Counted from the stretch's first letter, positions 34,033 through 43,419 are shown. The stretch is DNA of 64,000 bases from UBA1240 sp045599185 (GCA_045599185.1 JAZRVO010000029.1:155991-219990), one strand, 5' to 3'. Numbers and translations: made by a program. The notes: generated by a model from the letters alone, not told the origin.

Positions 34033-34857
34033 ATGACCGGCGAACAGAAAGAATGTTTTTACAACCTGCTGAACAAGGCGGAATGTCTTTATACCGGCAA
34101 AATTATGGCCGATTTCGGCATTCAGCATTTTGTAAGCGATGTTGAACCGGGTACGGCCGTAAAGGAACAGCCTTTGGTGCAAATGCCGCCGGCTGAACAG
34201 CCGCAGATTGTAAAGGTTGCACAGCCTGCTGCGCCGGTACAGGCAGAAAATCCGCAGGACGTAATGCAGCAGCTTGATTCAATTGCGCATAAAATTGCCA
34301 GCTGCCAGCGCTGCCAGCTTTGTGCCGGAAGGACAAACACTGTGCCCGGCATTGGGGTTGCAAGGCCGCTGGTAATGGTTATTGGCGAAGCACCCGGCCA
34401 CGATGAAGACGTGCGCGGCGAACCCTTTGTAGGGGCAGCCGGCCAGCTTTTGGACAAAATGCTTGCATCCATTCAGCTTGGCAGGCACGACAACTGTTTT
34501 ATTGCAAATATTGTAAAATGCCGGCCTCACGGCAACCGCGACCCTTTGCCGGAAGAAGCGGCGGCGTGCGCCAGTTTTTTGCAGGCGCAGATACACATTT
34601 TGCAGCCGCGTTCAATTTTAACTGTCGGCCGCATTGCCGTGCAGAACCTTTTAAATACTTCAGTTGGAATAAACCGTTTGCGCGGCCAGTTTTACGAATA
34701 TAACGGCATACCGCTTTTGCCCACTTACCACCCAAGTGCCCTTTTGCGTAACGAAGACCTTAAACGCCCGGCCTGGGAGGACTTAAAATTATTCCGCACA
34801 AAACTGCTTCAGATTGACCCTGAATATCAGCAGAAATACCTTAACGGCGGTAACTGA
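34033..34857 (+). CDS. Type-4 (Fe-S) uracil-DNA glycosylase
   Basis: 274 residues; removes uracil from DNA. The catalytic domain begins at about residue 85: ASCQRCQLCAGRTNTVPG with the first Cys pair, motif A VIGEAPGHDEDVRGEPFVG, two further cluster cysteines (KCRPHGNRDP and AACASF), and motif B LLPTYHPSALLR. The first 80 residues are an extra helical, Pro/Gln-rich segment. SD aggaaaaggtatagca. The stop overlaps the priA start as TGATG. Confidence 0.92.
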   Translation: MTGEQKECFYNLLNKAECLYTGKIMADFGIQHFVSDVEPGTAVKEQPLVQMPPAEQPQIVKVAQPAAPVQAENPQDVMQQLDSIAHKIASCQRCQLCAGRTNTVPGIGVARPLVMVIGEAPGHDEDVRGEPFVGAAGQLLDKMLASIQLGRHDNCFIANIVKCRPHGNRDPLPEEAAACASFLQAQIHILQPRSILTVGRIAVQNLLNTSVGINRLRGQFYEYNGIPLLPTYHPSALLRNEDLKRPAWEDLKLFRTKLLQIDPEYQQKYLNGGN

Positions 34858-36905
34858 TGCCTAAATGGATAGAAGTTTTAATTGACGTTCCGCTGAACCA
34901 GAGTTTTACGTACCTTGCACCCGAAAAAGGCGAATGCAAAATTGGTATGCGTGCCGAAGTTTTTTTTGGCAGGCGTAAAATGCCAGCGTTTATAATTGAA
35001 GTTTTAGACGAACTGCCACAAAACCTGCCTGTTGCAAAAGACAAAATTAAGCAGGCCTTGCGCCTGATTGACAGTGAACCGATTTTTAACAGGCAGACTG
35101 CTGAACTTGCAAAATGGCTTAGCAGTTACTATTTGTGTTCACCCGGTGAAGCCTTGGCAACCATGCTGCCCAACGGCAGGCGCGAAAGCAAAACAGCCGG
35201 TGACGCATTTGTTTACGACGAAACCGAATACACCGCCCACAATTTATCCGAAGAACAGAAAAAGGCAGTTGAAGAAATTTGCAGGAATTTTGACGATGCC
35301 CAAAATGAACCAAACAATGCGGCGAAAGCTGAAAACGGCAGTTTGGCCAGCGGCGCTTCGCAAAACAGACAGATTCTGCACTACCTTTACGGTTCAACTG
35401 GCAGCGGCAAAACCGAAGTTTTTTTAACCTGCGCCGAAAAAGCGCTGGAAAATGGTAAAGGCGTTATTTACCTTGTGCCCGAAATTGCACTTACAAAGCA
35501 GGTTACCGAATCCGTTATTGCACGCTTTGGAAAAACCGCCGCCGTTCTGCATTCAGGCCTTACGCCAAGCCAAAAACTTACCGAATGGCAGCGCATTCAC
35601 CGGGGCGAAGCGCGGGTAATTATTGGTGCCCGCAGTGCCATTTTTGCGCCTGTGCCCAATCTTGGTCTAATCATCATTGACGAAGAACACGATGGTTCGT
35701 ACAAAAGCGGCAACACGCCGCGTTACCACGCAAGGCAGGTGGCCATCAAGCGCTGCACCGACTTGCAGATTCCCCTTTTAATGGGCAGCGCAACTCCAAG
35801 TGCCGAATCCTGGCAGTTTATTAAAAGCGGCCTTATTCTTCAGCATACCCTAACCCGGCGGCTGGCTGGCGGCAAAGAAAGTGAAATTGAAATTGTCAAT
35901 TTAAGCACCCAGAAACTTGACGGCTGCATTTCCGTGCCGCTTATGGAAGAAATTAAACTTGCAAAAAACGAAGGAAGGCAGAGCATTCTGTTTTTAAACC
36001 GCCGGGGCTTTACCCATTTTTTTAAGTGCAACACCTGCGGTTTTGAACTTAAGTGCAAAAACTGTTCCGTTGCCCTAACTTACCACAAAAGTCAGGGTCG
36101 CCTGCGATGCCATTATTGCGGCTGGTCTACCTTGCCGCCAAACTGCTGCCCGGAATGCGGCAGTTTTGACGTAGGTTATTCTGGTTTTGGCACTGAATTT
36201 ATTGAAAGCGAACTTGCGGCAAAGTTTCCGGATTTTAAAACCCTGCGCGTTGATACCGATGCCTTAACCCAGAAAGGCGAACTTTACGAAAAATTAAGCG
36301 ATTTTAAAAACGGCAAGGCGGACATTCTGCTTGGTACGCAGATGGTGGCCAAGGGTCTTAATTTTCCGGGCGTAAAGCTTGTTGGAATTATAAATGCAGA
36401 TACTGGTCTTAACATGCCGGATTTTAGGGCGGCAGAGCGCACTTTTGCACTGATTGTGCAGGTTGCAGGCCGCGCCGGAAGGTTTTTTCCCGACGGAAAA
36501 GTAATTGTTCAAAGCTGGAGCCCGGAACGTACTGCGATTGCATGCGCCTGCAAGAAGGATATTGAAAATTTCTACAATATGGAACTTTCACAAAGGAAAG
36601 TTTTGCAGTTTCCGCCTTTTGCAAGGCTTATCCGTCTGGTATTCAGGGCGCGGCAGGAACAGACTGCCCAGGAAGCAAGTTTTGCCGCCGCAGATTTGCT
36701 GCGCCGTCTTGCACCAAACGTAGAAATACTGGGACCGGCGGAATGCCCCATTGCCCAGATTTCGAATAATTTCAGGTATCAGATAATTTTGCGAGACAGC
36801 CGCATTCAGCCGTTGCAAAGGCTTTGCAGAAGTTTTTTTGAAAACTTTAAAATTGGCAGCGCACTTTACGTAGAAGTAGACGTTGACCCGATAAATTTGC
36901 TGTAA
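34857..36905 (+). CDS. priA: Primosomal protein N' (PriA) helicase
   Basis: 682 residues; restarts replication at stalled forks. 3'-DNA-binding domain (1-100), Walker A YGSTGSGKTEVFL, GARSAIFAPVPNLGLIIIDE with motif II DEEHDGSYKS, and motifs GSATPSAESW, FLNRRGFTHFF. The zinc-binding module has paired cysteines (KCNTCGFELKCKNC and RCHYCGWST, CCPECGS). The C-terminal helicase motifs are LLGTQMVAKGLNFPGV and QVAGRAGRF. It overlaps the UDG stop by one base. An Asn/Ala-rich insertion at about 148-170 lies before the Walker A. Confidence 0.96.
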   Translation: MPKWIEVLIDVPLNQSFTYLAPEKGECKIGMRAEVFFGRRKMPAFIIEVLDELPQNLPVAKDKIKQALRLIDSEPIFNRQTAELAKWLSSYYLCSPGEALATMLPNGRRESKTAGDAFVYDETEYTAHNLSEEQKKAVEEICRNFDDAQNEPNNAAKAENGSLASGASQNRQILHYLYGSTGSGKTEVFLTCAEKALENGKGVIYLVPEIALTKQVTESVIARFGKTAAVLHSGLTPSQKLTEWQRIHRGEARVIIGARSAIFAPVPNLGLIIIDEEHDGSYKSGNTPRYHARQVAIKRCTDLQIPLLMGSATPSAESWQFIKSGLILQHTLTRRLAGGKESEIEIVNLSTQKLDGCISVPLMEEIKLAKNEGRQSILFLNRRGFTHFFKCNTCGFELKCKNCSVALTYHKSQGRLRCHYCGWSTLPPNCCPECGSFDVGYSGFGTEFIESELAAKFPDFKTLRVDTDALTQKGELYEKLSDFKNGKADILLGTQMVAKGLNFPGVKLVGIINADTGLNMPDFRAAERTFALIVQVAGRAGRFFPDGKVIVQSWSPERTAIACACKKDIENFYNMELSQRKVLQFPPFARLIRLVFRARQEQTAQEASFAAADLLRRLAPNVEILGPAECPIAQISNNFRYQIILRDSRIQPLQRLCRSFFENFKIGSALYVEVDVDPINLL

Positions 36906-36915
36906 AAAGCAACCG

Positions 36916-37674
36916 TTATGGGTGGCGGCGTTCGCCTTCAAAAGAAATTTCCCAAAGGAACAGGCCTTCGCTTGGTGCTGTTGATCCTGCCTTGCTGCGG
37001 TCGTGACTTTCAATAATTTTAGCAAAATCTTCAGCGTCAAAACCTTTTTTTTCGTAATAAATCAGCGAACCGACAATAGACCGCACCATTTTCCACAAAA
37101 AAGCATTGGCGCAAATTTCAAACACCAGCTTGTCATCTTCATAAAAAAAACGGGCTTTTTCAATGTACCTGAATGTAGAAAGACTCTGGTCGCCGGCGGC
37201 GGCAAAGGTTGCACAATCCATTTCGCCGTGCAGCAGACCTGCCATGCGGTTTAATCTTTCAATGTCAACCGGCCTTCTTATAGACCAAACATAAGGCATC
37301 TGGTGGGCAAAGGCGGTTTTTCCGCAGTGAATGAAATAATGGTAAGTGCGGCTTGTTGCCGAAAAACGCGAATTGAAATCCGGTTCAACCTGTTTTGCAG
37401 ACATTATGCGAATGTCCCGCGGCAAAATTGAATTTAAGGCACAGGGATAATTTTCTACCGGTATGGAATCAATTGGAGAGAAAAAATTGGCAGCCTGTCC
37501 AACAGCGTGCACGCCTGAATCGGTGCGGCCACTGCCAAAAAGTTCAACAGGCTGCTTGTGAATAAATGCAAGTGCTTTTTCTATTTCTTCCTGAACTGTG
37601 CGCTGGTCGTTCTGTTTTTGCCAGCCGCAGAAATTTGTGCCGTCATACGAAACAATCAGTAAAATATTCCGCAT
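36916..37674 (-). CDS. truA: tRNA pseudouridine synthase A
   Basis: 252 residues; makes pseudouridine 38-40 in tRNA anticodon arms. The catalytic Asp52 is in FGSGRTDSGVHAVGQAANF; also SYDGTNFCGWQKQ at the N-terminus and NAFLWKMVRSIVGSLI near the C-terminus. Convergent with priA with only 10 bp between. Its ATG overlaps the stop of the DUF2225 gene (TAATG). Confidence 0.96.
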   Translation of the reverse strand: MRNILLIVSYDGTNFCGWQKQNDQRTVQEEIEKALAFIHKQPVELFGSGRTDSGVHAVGQAANFFSPIDSIPVENYPCALNSILPRDIRIMSAKQVEPDFNSRFSATSRTYHYFIHCGKTAFAHQMPYVWSIRRPVDIERLNRMAGLLHGEMDCATFAAAGDQSLSTFRYIEKARFFYEDDKLVFEICANAFLWKMVRSIVGSLIYYEKKGFDAEDFAKIIESHDRSKAGSTAPSEGLFLWEISFEGERRHP

Positions 37675-38579
37675 TAAGCTTCTTCTTCTTCGTCGTCGTC
37701 AGTTTCTGGCATGTTGGCTGCTTTCAGTTCAGCGGTAAGCTTGTCATACAGGTTGCGTGCATGTTCCAAAAGCGGACCCGGTTTGTTTTTGGAAGATTTT
37801 CCAAGACCGAACATGCGTGCAAGCGAACGTTTGTGCGCATCAAGGTGTGCAAGGCGGTCTGGGTCGTTTTTTGAGCCGAATTTGTATTCAAGCAGGGCGC
37901 ACAGATAAACCACGCCGTCAAAACCGTAGTTTTTGTCCAAATCCGGGCCAAAATTGGTAACGTATGCTACGCGTTCTTCTCCATTCGATTCTTTGCGCAT
38001 TGCTTCGGTGTAAAAAAACAGTGCTTTTTTATAAAACTGGCCAACCATAAAATCAAAATTGTGATCGCTGCAAACTTCGTGCAGGTCGCTTGTCATCCAC
38101 GCAAGGCGCAGCGAAAGAATGGCGCGTTTCATCGTTGTAGAATTCTTAAGCGGATTCATTTTTTCATAGCACAGCAGGGCGTGGTAATAGGAAGCGCAGC
38201 CTTCAATAAGGGTGCGGTTGCGCGTAAAATCGGCATAAGGAAAAACCTGTTCAACCTTGTTGCACCGTTCTTCAACAGTGTCTAAAAACACTTCCCTCAG
38301 ATTCGGGTCAAAATGTTCAAAATCACCCCAAAAAAGCGAAAGGTTGCATTTTGGGCAAACGCCAAGGGAATAAACCAGCGGATAGACAACGCCGTATTTC
38401 TGGCTTGGCGTGTAAAGGCGGCGCAGTTCGTCGGTTAAGTTACCTGCCACCAAGCGGCCGCTGCCCGAAAGCAGTTCTTCGCGGGGAATTTCTGCATCGC
38501 ATACCGGGCATTTGATTGTCTGTTTTGAATAATATGTTAATGCCAGTTTTTTCTGTTCAACTACGTGTTTTTTGTACAT
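37674..38579 (-). CDS. DUF2225 family protein
   Basis: 301 residues. N-terminal zinc-ribbon-like cysteines (TIKCPVCDAEIPREEL and VCPKCNLSLFWGDF), a helical repeat-like middle (YHALLCYEKMNPLKNSTTMK), and an acidic end (PETDDDEEEEA). The family is conserved in Firmicutes and spirochaetes without a firm function. SD gaggagtaaata. In an overlapping operon: cdaR upstream, truA downstream. Confidence 0.85.
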   Translation of the reverse strand: MYKKHVVEQKKLALTYYSKQTIKCPVCDAEIPREELLSGSGRLVAGNLTDELRRLYTPSQKYGVVYPLVYSLGVCPKCNLSLFWGDFEHFDPNLREVFLDTVEERCNKVEQVFPYADFTRNRTLIEGCASYYHALLCYEKMNPLKNSTTMKRAILSLRLAWMTSDLHEVCSDHNFDFMVGQFYKKALFFYTEAMRKESNGEERVAYVTNFGPDLDKNYGFDGVVYLCALLEYKFGSKNDPDRLAHLDAHKRSLARMFGLGKSSKNKPGPLLEHARNLYDKLTAELKAANMPETDDDEEEEA

Positions 38580-38582
38580 TAT

Positions 38583-39557
38583 TTACTCCTCATCTTCGCT
38601 TGGCAAAACTACCGGCGCAGGTTCAATTTTAACGTTTATATAATCGGAAGAAACTGAAACAAGCGTAAGACCTTCGGGCAAATGTACCGAAACCGGCAAG
38701 GTAAAATCGCCAACCGTGTCTATAAACGAACAGTCTGCCTGAAGCAGGTTTTGCGAAGGCGAAAACTGCCTTAAAACATTCTGGGGGCCGTAAACGGTTA
38801 TGCTGAATTTGGTGTCGTTTTTAAGCACAAAATAAGGGTTTAAGCCGGTAAAATGCACGCCAATGCCGGAATAAGTTTTGGAAACCTGACACGGCAGAAT
38901 GTTCACCTTAAAAAACACCGATTCGGGTTCTTCAACCGTTATAAACGAATTGTTTATTTTCTGGCGAATCATGTCCACCTGATTAAATGATTCGGTTCTG
39001 TCCGTAAGGCCGATGGGAAAAGTAAGGTGATCGGCAAAACCGTCCACCACGCCCGAAGGTCCTGAAATGACAATTTCCTGCGGCTGCATTGAACAGCCTA
39101 CAACTTCGTAACCTTCGGAAGGTTCACCGGTAAAAAGCGGCACAACCTGTATGCTGCGCCTTCTTTTTTCTTCCAGCGAAACATTTATTTCTGCCGGTTT
39201 TATATCAACCTGCAACGGTTCAATTGTCTGGGCGCGCTGGCTAAGTTCTACCCTAACCTGCATGTTATAAACGCCCGGTTCGTTGTACAGCCCCAAGTCC
39301 AGATAAGCCCTAAAATCACTCTGGTTAAGGGTATCAATTACATCGGGCGAAGCTTTTACAGCAATGCGGATGTATTTTTCAATGGCACTTGCAGGCAAAA
39401 GCCCGTGTTCGCTTACAACGGTGAGAGGAACTGAAAAATAGCGGGTCTGGCTGACCGAACCCTGATAAGTCCAATATAGAAGAATGGCCAGAACAAGACA
39501 GAAAATCTTGGCAAGCCAGTTGTTAGATATTTTTTCAATCAACTGATTTTGGTTCAT
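38583..39557 (-). CDS. cdaR: YbbR-domain protein, CdaR-like regulator of CdaA
   Basis: About 324 residues. One N-terminal membrane helix (AKIFCLVLAILLYWTYQ), then extracytoplasmic YbbR repeats with SFVNQ-type strands (RYFSVPLTVVSEHGLLP, VEVVPLFTGEPSEGYEV, QEIVISGPSGVVDGF). In Firmicutes the homologue binds CdaA at the membrane and modulates c-di-AMP synthesis. The ATG at 39557 has aaagga at good distance; an ATG 9 bases upstream overlaps it. It overlaps the end of cdaA by 23 bp. Confidence 0.85.
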   Translation of the reverse strand: MNQNQLIEKISNNWLAKIFCLVLAILLYWTYQGSVSQTRYFSVPLTVVSEHGLLPASAIEKYIRIAVKASPDVIDTLNQSDFRAYLDLGLYNEPGVYNMQVRVELSQRAQTIEPLQVDIKPAEINVSLEEKRRRSIQVVPLFTGEPSEGYEVVGCSMQPQEIVISGPSGVVDGFADHLTFPIGLTDRTESFNQVDMIRQKINNSFITVEEPESVFFKVNILPCQVSKTYSGIGVHFTGLNPYFVLKNDTKFSITVYGPQNVLRQFSPSQNLLQADCSFIDTVGDFTLPVSVHLPEGLTLVSVSSDYINVKIEPAPVVLPSEDEE

Positions 39558-40368
39558 TATTTTCATCCTTTATATCAGCAGATTCTTTTTTAAGGTGCAG
39601 TTCGCGTTCCAAAGCACTTATTGCTTCTTCGCGGCTTAAATCGTAGTAAAGTTTTGAATCGTAAGCCAAACTTATTGCGCCGCTTTCTTCCGAAACAATC
39701 AGCACAACCGCATCGGTGGCTTCGGCAGTACCAAGGGCTGCACGGTGGCGCGTACCATAAGTTTTCTTAATTTCCGAGTTTTCCGACAGAGGCAAAAAAC
39801 AGCCGGCAGCAAGAATTTTATTATCCTGAACAATTACGGCACCGTCATGCATGGCGGTTTCAAACATGAAAATTGTAAGCAGAAGGTTTGTAGAAAGATC
39901 GGCATTTAAAGCCTGCCCGGTTTCTACAAGGTCGCGCAGGTCGGTCTGCCGCTGAAAAACAACAAGCATTCCGTGTGGCTTGTTGCTGTCGCCGCCATGA
40001 GAAAGCACTTCTGCGGCATCAAGTACAGATTCAATGTTTGTGTGGTTTACGTTTATTGAATAGCGGAAAATGCGGCTCTGGCCAAGTTTCATAAATATTT
40101 TGCGCAGTTCGGGCTGAAAAATAATGGCAACACCAATAACAAAACCCGGCGCAATTGTGTTCATAAGCCAGGAAAGCGTAGAAAGGCGACAGAACATTGC
40201 AACGGCATACAGAACAACCAGCAGGCTTGCACCTTTTAAAAGCTGGGCACCGCGTGTTTTTTGTATAACAAGGTAAAGCTTGTAAAAAATGTAGGCTAAA
40301 ACTCCAATGTCAATAAGAGGACGAAGGTAATCTAAATAAAACTGCCCCCAGCGTTCAAATATTGTCAC
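39535..40368 (-). CDS. cdaA: Diadenylate cyclase CdaA (DacA)
   Basis: Converts two ATP to cyclic di-AMP, a second messenger for potassium and wall homeostasis. Three N-terminal membrane helices (about 18-85), then the DAC domain with the catalytic motif AMHDGAVIVQ (Asp-Gly-Ala) and the ATP motif YGTRHRAALG. A GTG start at 40368 is preferred: aagga stands 7 bases before it, while the TTG two codons upstream is too close. Overlaps folP by 14 bp and cdaR by 23 bp; translation is likely coupled. Confidence 0.95.
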   Translation of the reverse strand: MTIFERWGQFYLDYLRPLIDIGVLAYIFYKLYLVIQKTRGAQLLKGASLLVVLYAVAMFCRLSTLSWLMNTIAPGFVIGVAIIFQPELRKIFMKLGQSRIFRYSINVNHTNIESVLDAAEVLSHGGDSNKPHGMLVVFQRQTDLRDLVETGQALNADLSTNLLLTIFMFETAMHDGAVIVQDNKILAAGCFLPLSENSEIKKTYGTRHRAALGTAEATDAVVLIVSEESGAISLAYDSKLYYDLSREEAISALERELHLKKESADIKDENNEPKSVD

Positions 40369-41248
40369 ATTCAATTCCTTTCAGCATTTTTATGCAGTCT
40401 ACCGTTTCGGCAACATCGTGCACCCTTAGCCAGCTTGCACCGTGCTGGGCTGCCAGCATGTGAACGGCTAGGCTTCCGGCCATACGGTTCTGGGTTTCTT
40501 TGCCGGTAATCTGTCCAACGCATGTTTTTCTTGAAGCACCAATCAAAACAGGAAAATTACCGTCAAGTGAAAACGCAAAAGTGTTTTTAACAATCTTGCA
40601 GTTATCTCCAAGATTTTTTGCAAAACCAACGCCAGGGTCTAAAATGATTTTATCTTTTTTTATGCCATGGGCTAAACTGTAATCAACCCTGGCCTGCAAA
40701 TACTGCGCTACTTCGGCTACAACATCAGTATACTGCACATTCTGCATCATTTGTGAAGGATTTGACCTTTTATGCATTAAAATTACTGGCAAATTGTGCA
40801 CGGCGCAAAAATCAGCAAGGTTTTCATCGTCTTCAAAGGCAGAAACATCGTTCAGAATGTCTGCACCGGCTTCTACGGCAGCATTAAACACGCTTAAACG
40901 CCGGCAGTCCACGCTAATCGGACAGCTGCTTTTAGTTCGTATGGCCTTTATAACCGGAATAAGCCGGGCAATCTGTTCTTCGTCGCTTACATATTCAGCC
41001 CCCGGCCGGGTTGATTCTGCGCCCAAATCCAGCACATCCGCGCCATCGGCAATCATTTTCAAAGCCGTTTCAACGGCCTGTTCCGTTCCGCTAACCCGGC
41101 TGCCTGCATAAAAAGAATCGGGCGTGCAGTTGATTATGCCCATTATAAAAATGCCGTTTCTGGCACTAACTTTACGGTCTGCAAGGTTCAAAGCCGGGGC
41201 ATTTATACCACCAATACAAGAAGAAAAATTGCAATCTGCCGAATTCAC
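40355..41248 (-). CDS. folP: Dihydropteroate synthase
   Basis: Condenses pABA with dihydropterin pyrophosphate in folate synthesis. 297 residues with FIMGIINCTPDSFYAGSRV, DLGAESTRPGAEYVSDEEQI and the DHPS second signature; VLIGASRKTCVGQITGKE near the C-terminus. About 30 extra N-terminal residues precede the barrel. GTG start with aaaggaaaagtaaaa upstream. It lies between dxs (32 bp) and cdaA (overlap). Confidence 0.95.
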   Translation of the reverse strand: MNSADCNFSSCIGGINAPALNLADRKVSARNGIFIMGIINCTPDSFYAGSRVSGTEQAVETALKMIADGADVLDLGAESTRPGAEYVSDEEQIARLIPVIKAIRTKSSCPISVDCRRLSVFNAAVEAGADILNDVSAFEDDENLADFCAVHNLPVILMHKRSNPSQMMQNVQYTDVVAEVAQYLQARVDYSLAHGIKKDKIILDPGVGFAKNLGDNCKIVKNTFAFSLDGNFPVLIGASRKTCVGQITGKETQNRMAGSLAVHMLAAQHGASWLRVHDVAETVDCIKMLKGIECDNI

Positions 41249-41280
41249 TTTTACTTTTCCTTTATAATTTGCCGCTAGCT

Positions 41281-43143
41281 TTAATCTTCAAGCAGTTTTT
41301 TTGCCGTTTCTGCAAGCTGCATTGGTGCAAGCCCGGAACGTTCTAAAATTTGCAGGCGCTTTCCCTGCGCCAGAAACTCGTCCGGAAAGCCGCAGACTGT
41401 TGAACGGATGCTTGGAAACTGAATGTGTACAAGTGACTGCAAGTAAGTACCAATGCCGCCAATGCGCACGCCGTCTTCAACAAAAACAACAGCATCATAG
41501 TCTGCAACAACATTCAAGAAGAACTCTTTGTTAAGCGGCTTCAAAAAGCGCAAATCATAAATATCGTTCTGTATTTCCTGACGTGTTAAATAATTAGAAG
41601 CTTCGTTAACTTCGGGAAAAATTCCGCCGGTGCATACAAACAGAAGTCTGGCATTTTCGCTGCTTTTAACCATTACGCCGCAGCCTTCAACAAAAGGCAG
41701 CGCAAAAGAATCCTGTTCCGTAGGGCAGGAAGATTTTGGATAACGAATAACAACAGGTTTCTGCTGCTTTAAAGCCCAGTCGAAACTTAATTCCATCTCT
41801 TTTGCACTGGCCGGCGCTAAAAGAACCAGATTAGGCACTGGCCTGAAAAGCGAAATGTCGTAAATACCCTGATGCGTTTCACCATCATCCGGCACAGCAC
41901 CGCCCCTGTCCAGCGCCATAATTACTGGCATATCCTGCAATGCAATGTCGTGAATAACCTGATCAACGGCACGCTGCATGAAAGTTGAATAAATTGCCAC
42001 CACCGGCCGCATTCCGGCACGTGCCAGACCGCCTGCAAAAGTAACTGCGTGCTGTTCGGCAATGCCGACATCAAAATAACGTTCCGGAAAACGGTGAGAA
42101 AATGCTGTAAGCCCTGTACCCTTTACCATTGCAGCGGTAATTGCCGCAACTTTAGGGTTTTGGGCACCGGCTTTAACCATTATTTCAGCAAAAGCTTCGG
42201 TAAAGCTTTTCGTATCAAATTTTTCTACAGCCCCGTCGCTGGTACAAAACGGGCCAATACCATGAAACTTCGTCGGGTCATTTTCCGCAGGGCTGTAACC
42301 GCGCCCCTTTTGGCTTACCACGTGAACAACAACAGGACGCGTAAGTTTTTTTACGCGGTTAAAAACCTTTTCCAGTTCGCTGCGGCTGTGGCCATTAAGC
42401 GGCCCAACATATTCAAAGCCCAAATCTACAAACAGATTGTTCTTAAAGAAAATGCCTTTTATGCCGCGTTTTAGCCTGAAAATTATGTGGGTTAAAGGCT
42501 TGCCGATAAATGGCAGGCGTTCAACAAAACGGTCAACCCTGTAGCGGAAGGTCTGATACTGGGGTGTCATTGTAAGGCGCGACAGATATTTGGAAATTGA
42601 ACCGGTATTTTCGCTGATTGACATCTGGTTGTCATTCAGAACAACAATCAGGTTTTTGGCCAGCTGCCCGGCATGAGACAACGCTTCCAGCGCCATGCCG
42701 CCGGTTAAAGCACCGTCACCAATTACGGCAATTACCTTGCCGTCAATATTTTGCAGTTCCCTTCCGGTTAAAAGCCCCAGTGCCGCAGAAATTGAAGTTG
42801 AAGAATGGCCGGAATCGAAAAAATCGTGGGGGCTTTCTTTAATTTTGGTAAAACCGGACAAACCGCCCTGCTGACGCAAAGTTTCGAACTGGCTGTAGCG
42901 GCCGGTTAAAAGTTTATGAACATAGCACTGGTGACCAACGTCCCAAACAATGGCATCTTTCGGGCTGTCAAAAACCCGGTGCAACGCAATCGTAAGTTCT
43001 ACAACGCCCAAATTGCTTGCCAAATGTCCGCCGTTTTTACCAACAACAGTAATTATCTCGTTACGAATTTCTTTTGCTAATTGATTTAGTTGAGAATTTG
43101 ATAAATTTTTTATATCTTCAGGTGAATTTATTTTCGTTAGTAT
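41281..43143 (-). CDS. dxs: 1-deoxy-D-xylulose-5-phosphate synthase with non-canonical start
   Basis: First enzyme of the MEP isoprenoid pathway; thiamine-diphosphate dependent. The conserved protein runs upstream of the first ATG (43023) in the same frame: ILTKINSPEDIKNLSNSQLN, QLAKEIRNEIITVVGKNGGH, then LASNLGVVELTIALHRVFD. The only codons at the natural start are non-ATG: ATA at 43143, with gaggag 9 bases upstream and a TGA in frame farther upstream. Total about 620 residues, the usual Dxs size. Other motifs: GHQCYVHKLLTGR, AVIGDGALTGGMALEAL, and ThDP-site VAIYSTFMQRAVDQVIHD. An ATA start or a single-base error must be assumed. Confidence 0.94.
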   Translation of the reverse strand: MLTKINSPEDIKNLSNSQLNQLAKEIRNEIITVVGKNGGHLASNLGVVELTIALHRVFDSPKDAIVWDVGHQCYVHKLLTGRYSQFETLRQQGGLSGFTKIKESPHDFFDSGHSSTSISAALGLLTGRELQNIDGKVIAVIGDGALTGGMALEALSHAGQLAKNLIVVLNDNQMSISENTGSISKYLSRLTMTPQYQTFRYRVDRFVERLPFIGKPLTHIIFRLKRGIKGIFFKNNLFVDLGFEYVGPLNGHSRSELEKVFNRVKKLTRPVVVHVVSQKGRGYSPAENDPTKFHGIGPFCTSDGAVEKFDTKSFTEAFAEIMVKAGAQNPKVAAITAAMVKGTGLTAFSHRFPERYFDVGIAEQHAVTFAGGLARAGMRPVVAIYSTFMQRAVDQVIHDIALQDMPVIMALDRGGAVPDDGETHQGIYDISLFRPVPNLVLLAPASAKEMELSFDWALKQQKPVVIRYPKSSCPTEQDSFALPFVEGCGVMVKSSENARLLFVCTGGIFPEVNEASNYLTRQEIQNDIYDLRFLKPLNKEFFLNVVADYDAVVFVEDGVRIGGIGTYLQSLVHIQFPSIRSTVCGFPDEFLAQGKRLQILERSGLAPMQLAETAKKLLED

Positions 43144-43229
43144 CGTAAAAAACTCCTCAGTAAAAGGAAATCACAAAACTTTTTCTATTATTATATAACG
43201 TTTTTTCTAATAAAAACGAATGATTTGAT

Positions 43230-43271
43230 AAAAAAAAAGACCGCAGTCGGTCTAAAACCAAAGCCGCGGTC
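43230..43271 (-). terminator. Terminator of the 29-residue basic gene
   Basis: On the minus strand gaccgc pairs with gcggtc (outer arms 43266-43271 and 43239-43244) and an inner loop contains further pairing; a run of T's follows (A-run 43230-43238 on the plus strand). Confidence 0.7.
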
Positions 43272-43329
43272 TCAATTGGCACAATATTCAAAAAGATACG
43301 CACTAACCCGAAAACTCAGGAACGGTACC

Positions 43330-43419
43330 TTATTTACTCTTATGCCGGTTCCGTCTAAGCTTCTTCTTTCGCTTATGGGTTGCAATCTTTTGCTTTTTTC
43401 TTTTTCTTCCGCAAGGCAC
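43330..43419 (-). CDS. 29-residue very basic protein, AURKAIP1/COX24 (mS38)-like
   Basis: GTG start with aaggag 7 bases upstream. Of 29 residues, 17 are Lys or Arg: MPCGRKRKKQKIATHKRK, then KKLRRNRHKSK. The composition and KxxTHKRKKxLRRNRHKxK pattern match the COX24/AURKAIP1 C-terminal module, a mitochondrial small-subunit ribosomal protein whose short bacterial relatives include bS22-type proteins. Probably ribosome-associated. It has its own terminator and lies between dxs and miaA. Confidence 0.75.
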   Translation of the reverse strand: MPCGRKRKKQKIATHKRKKKLRRNRHKSK

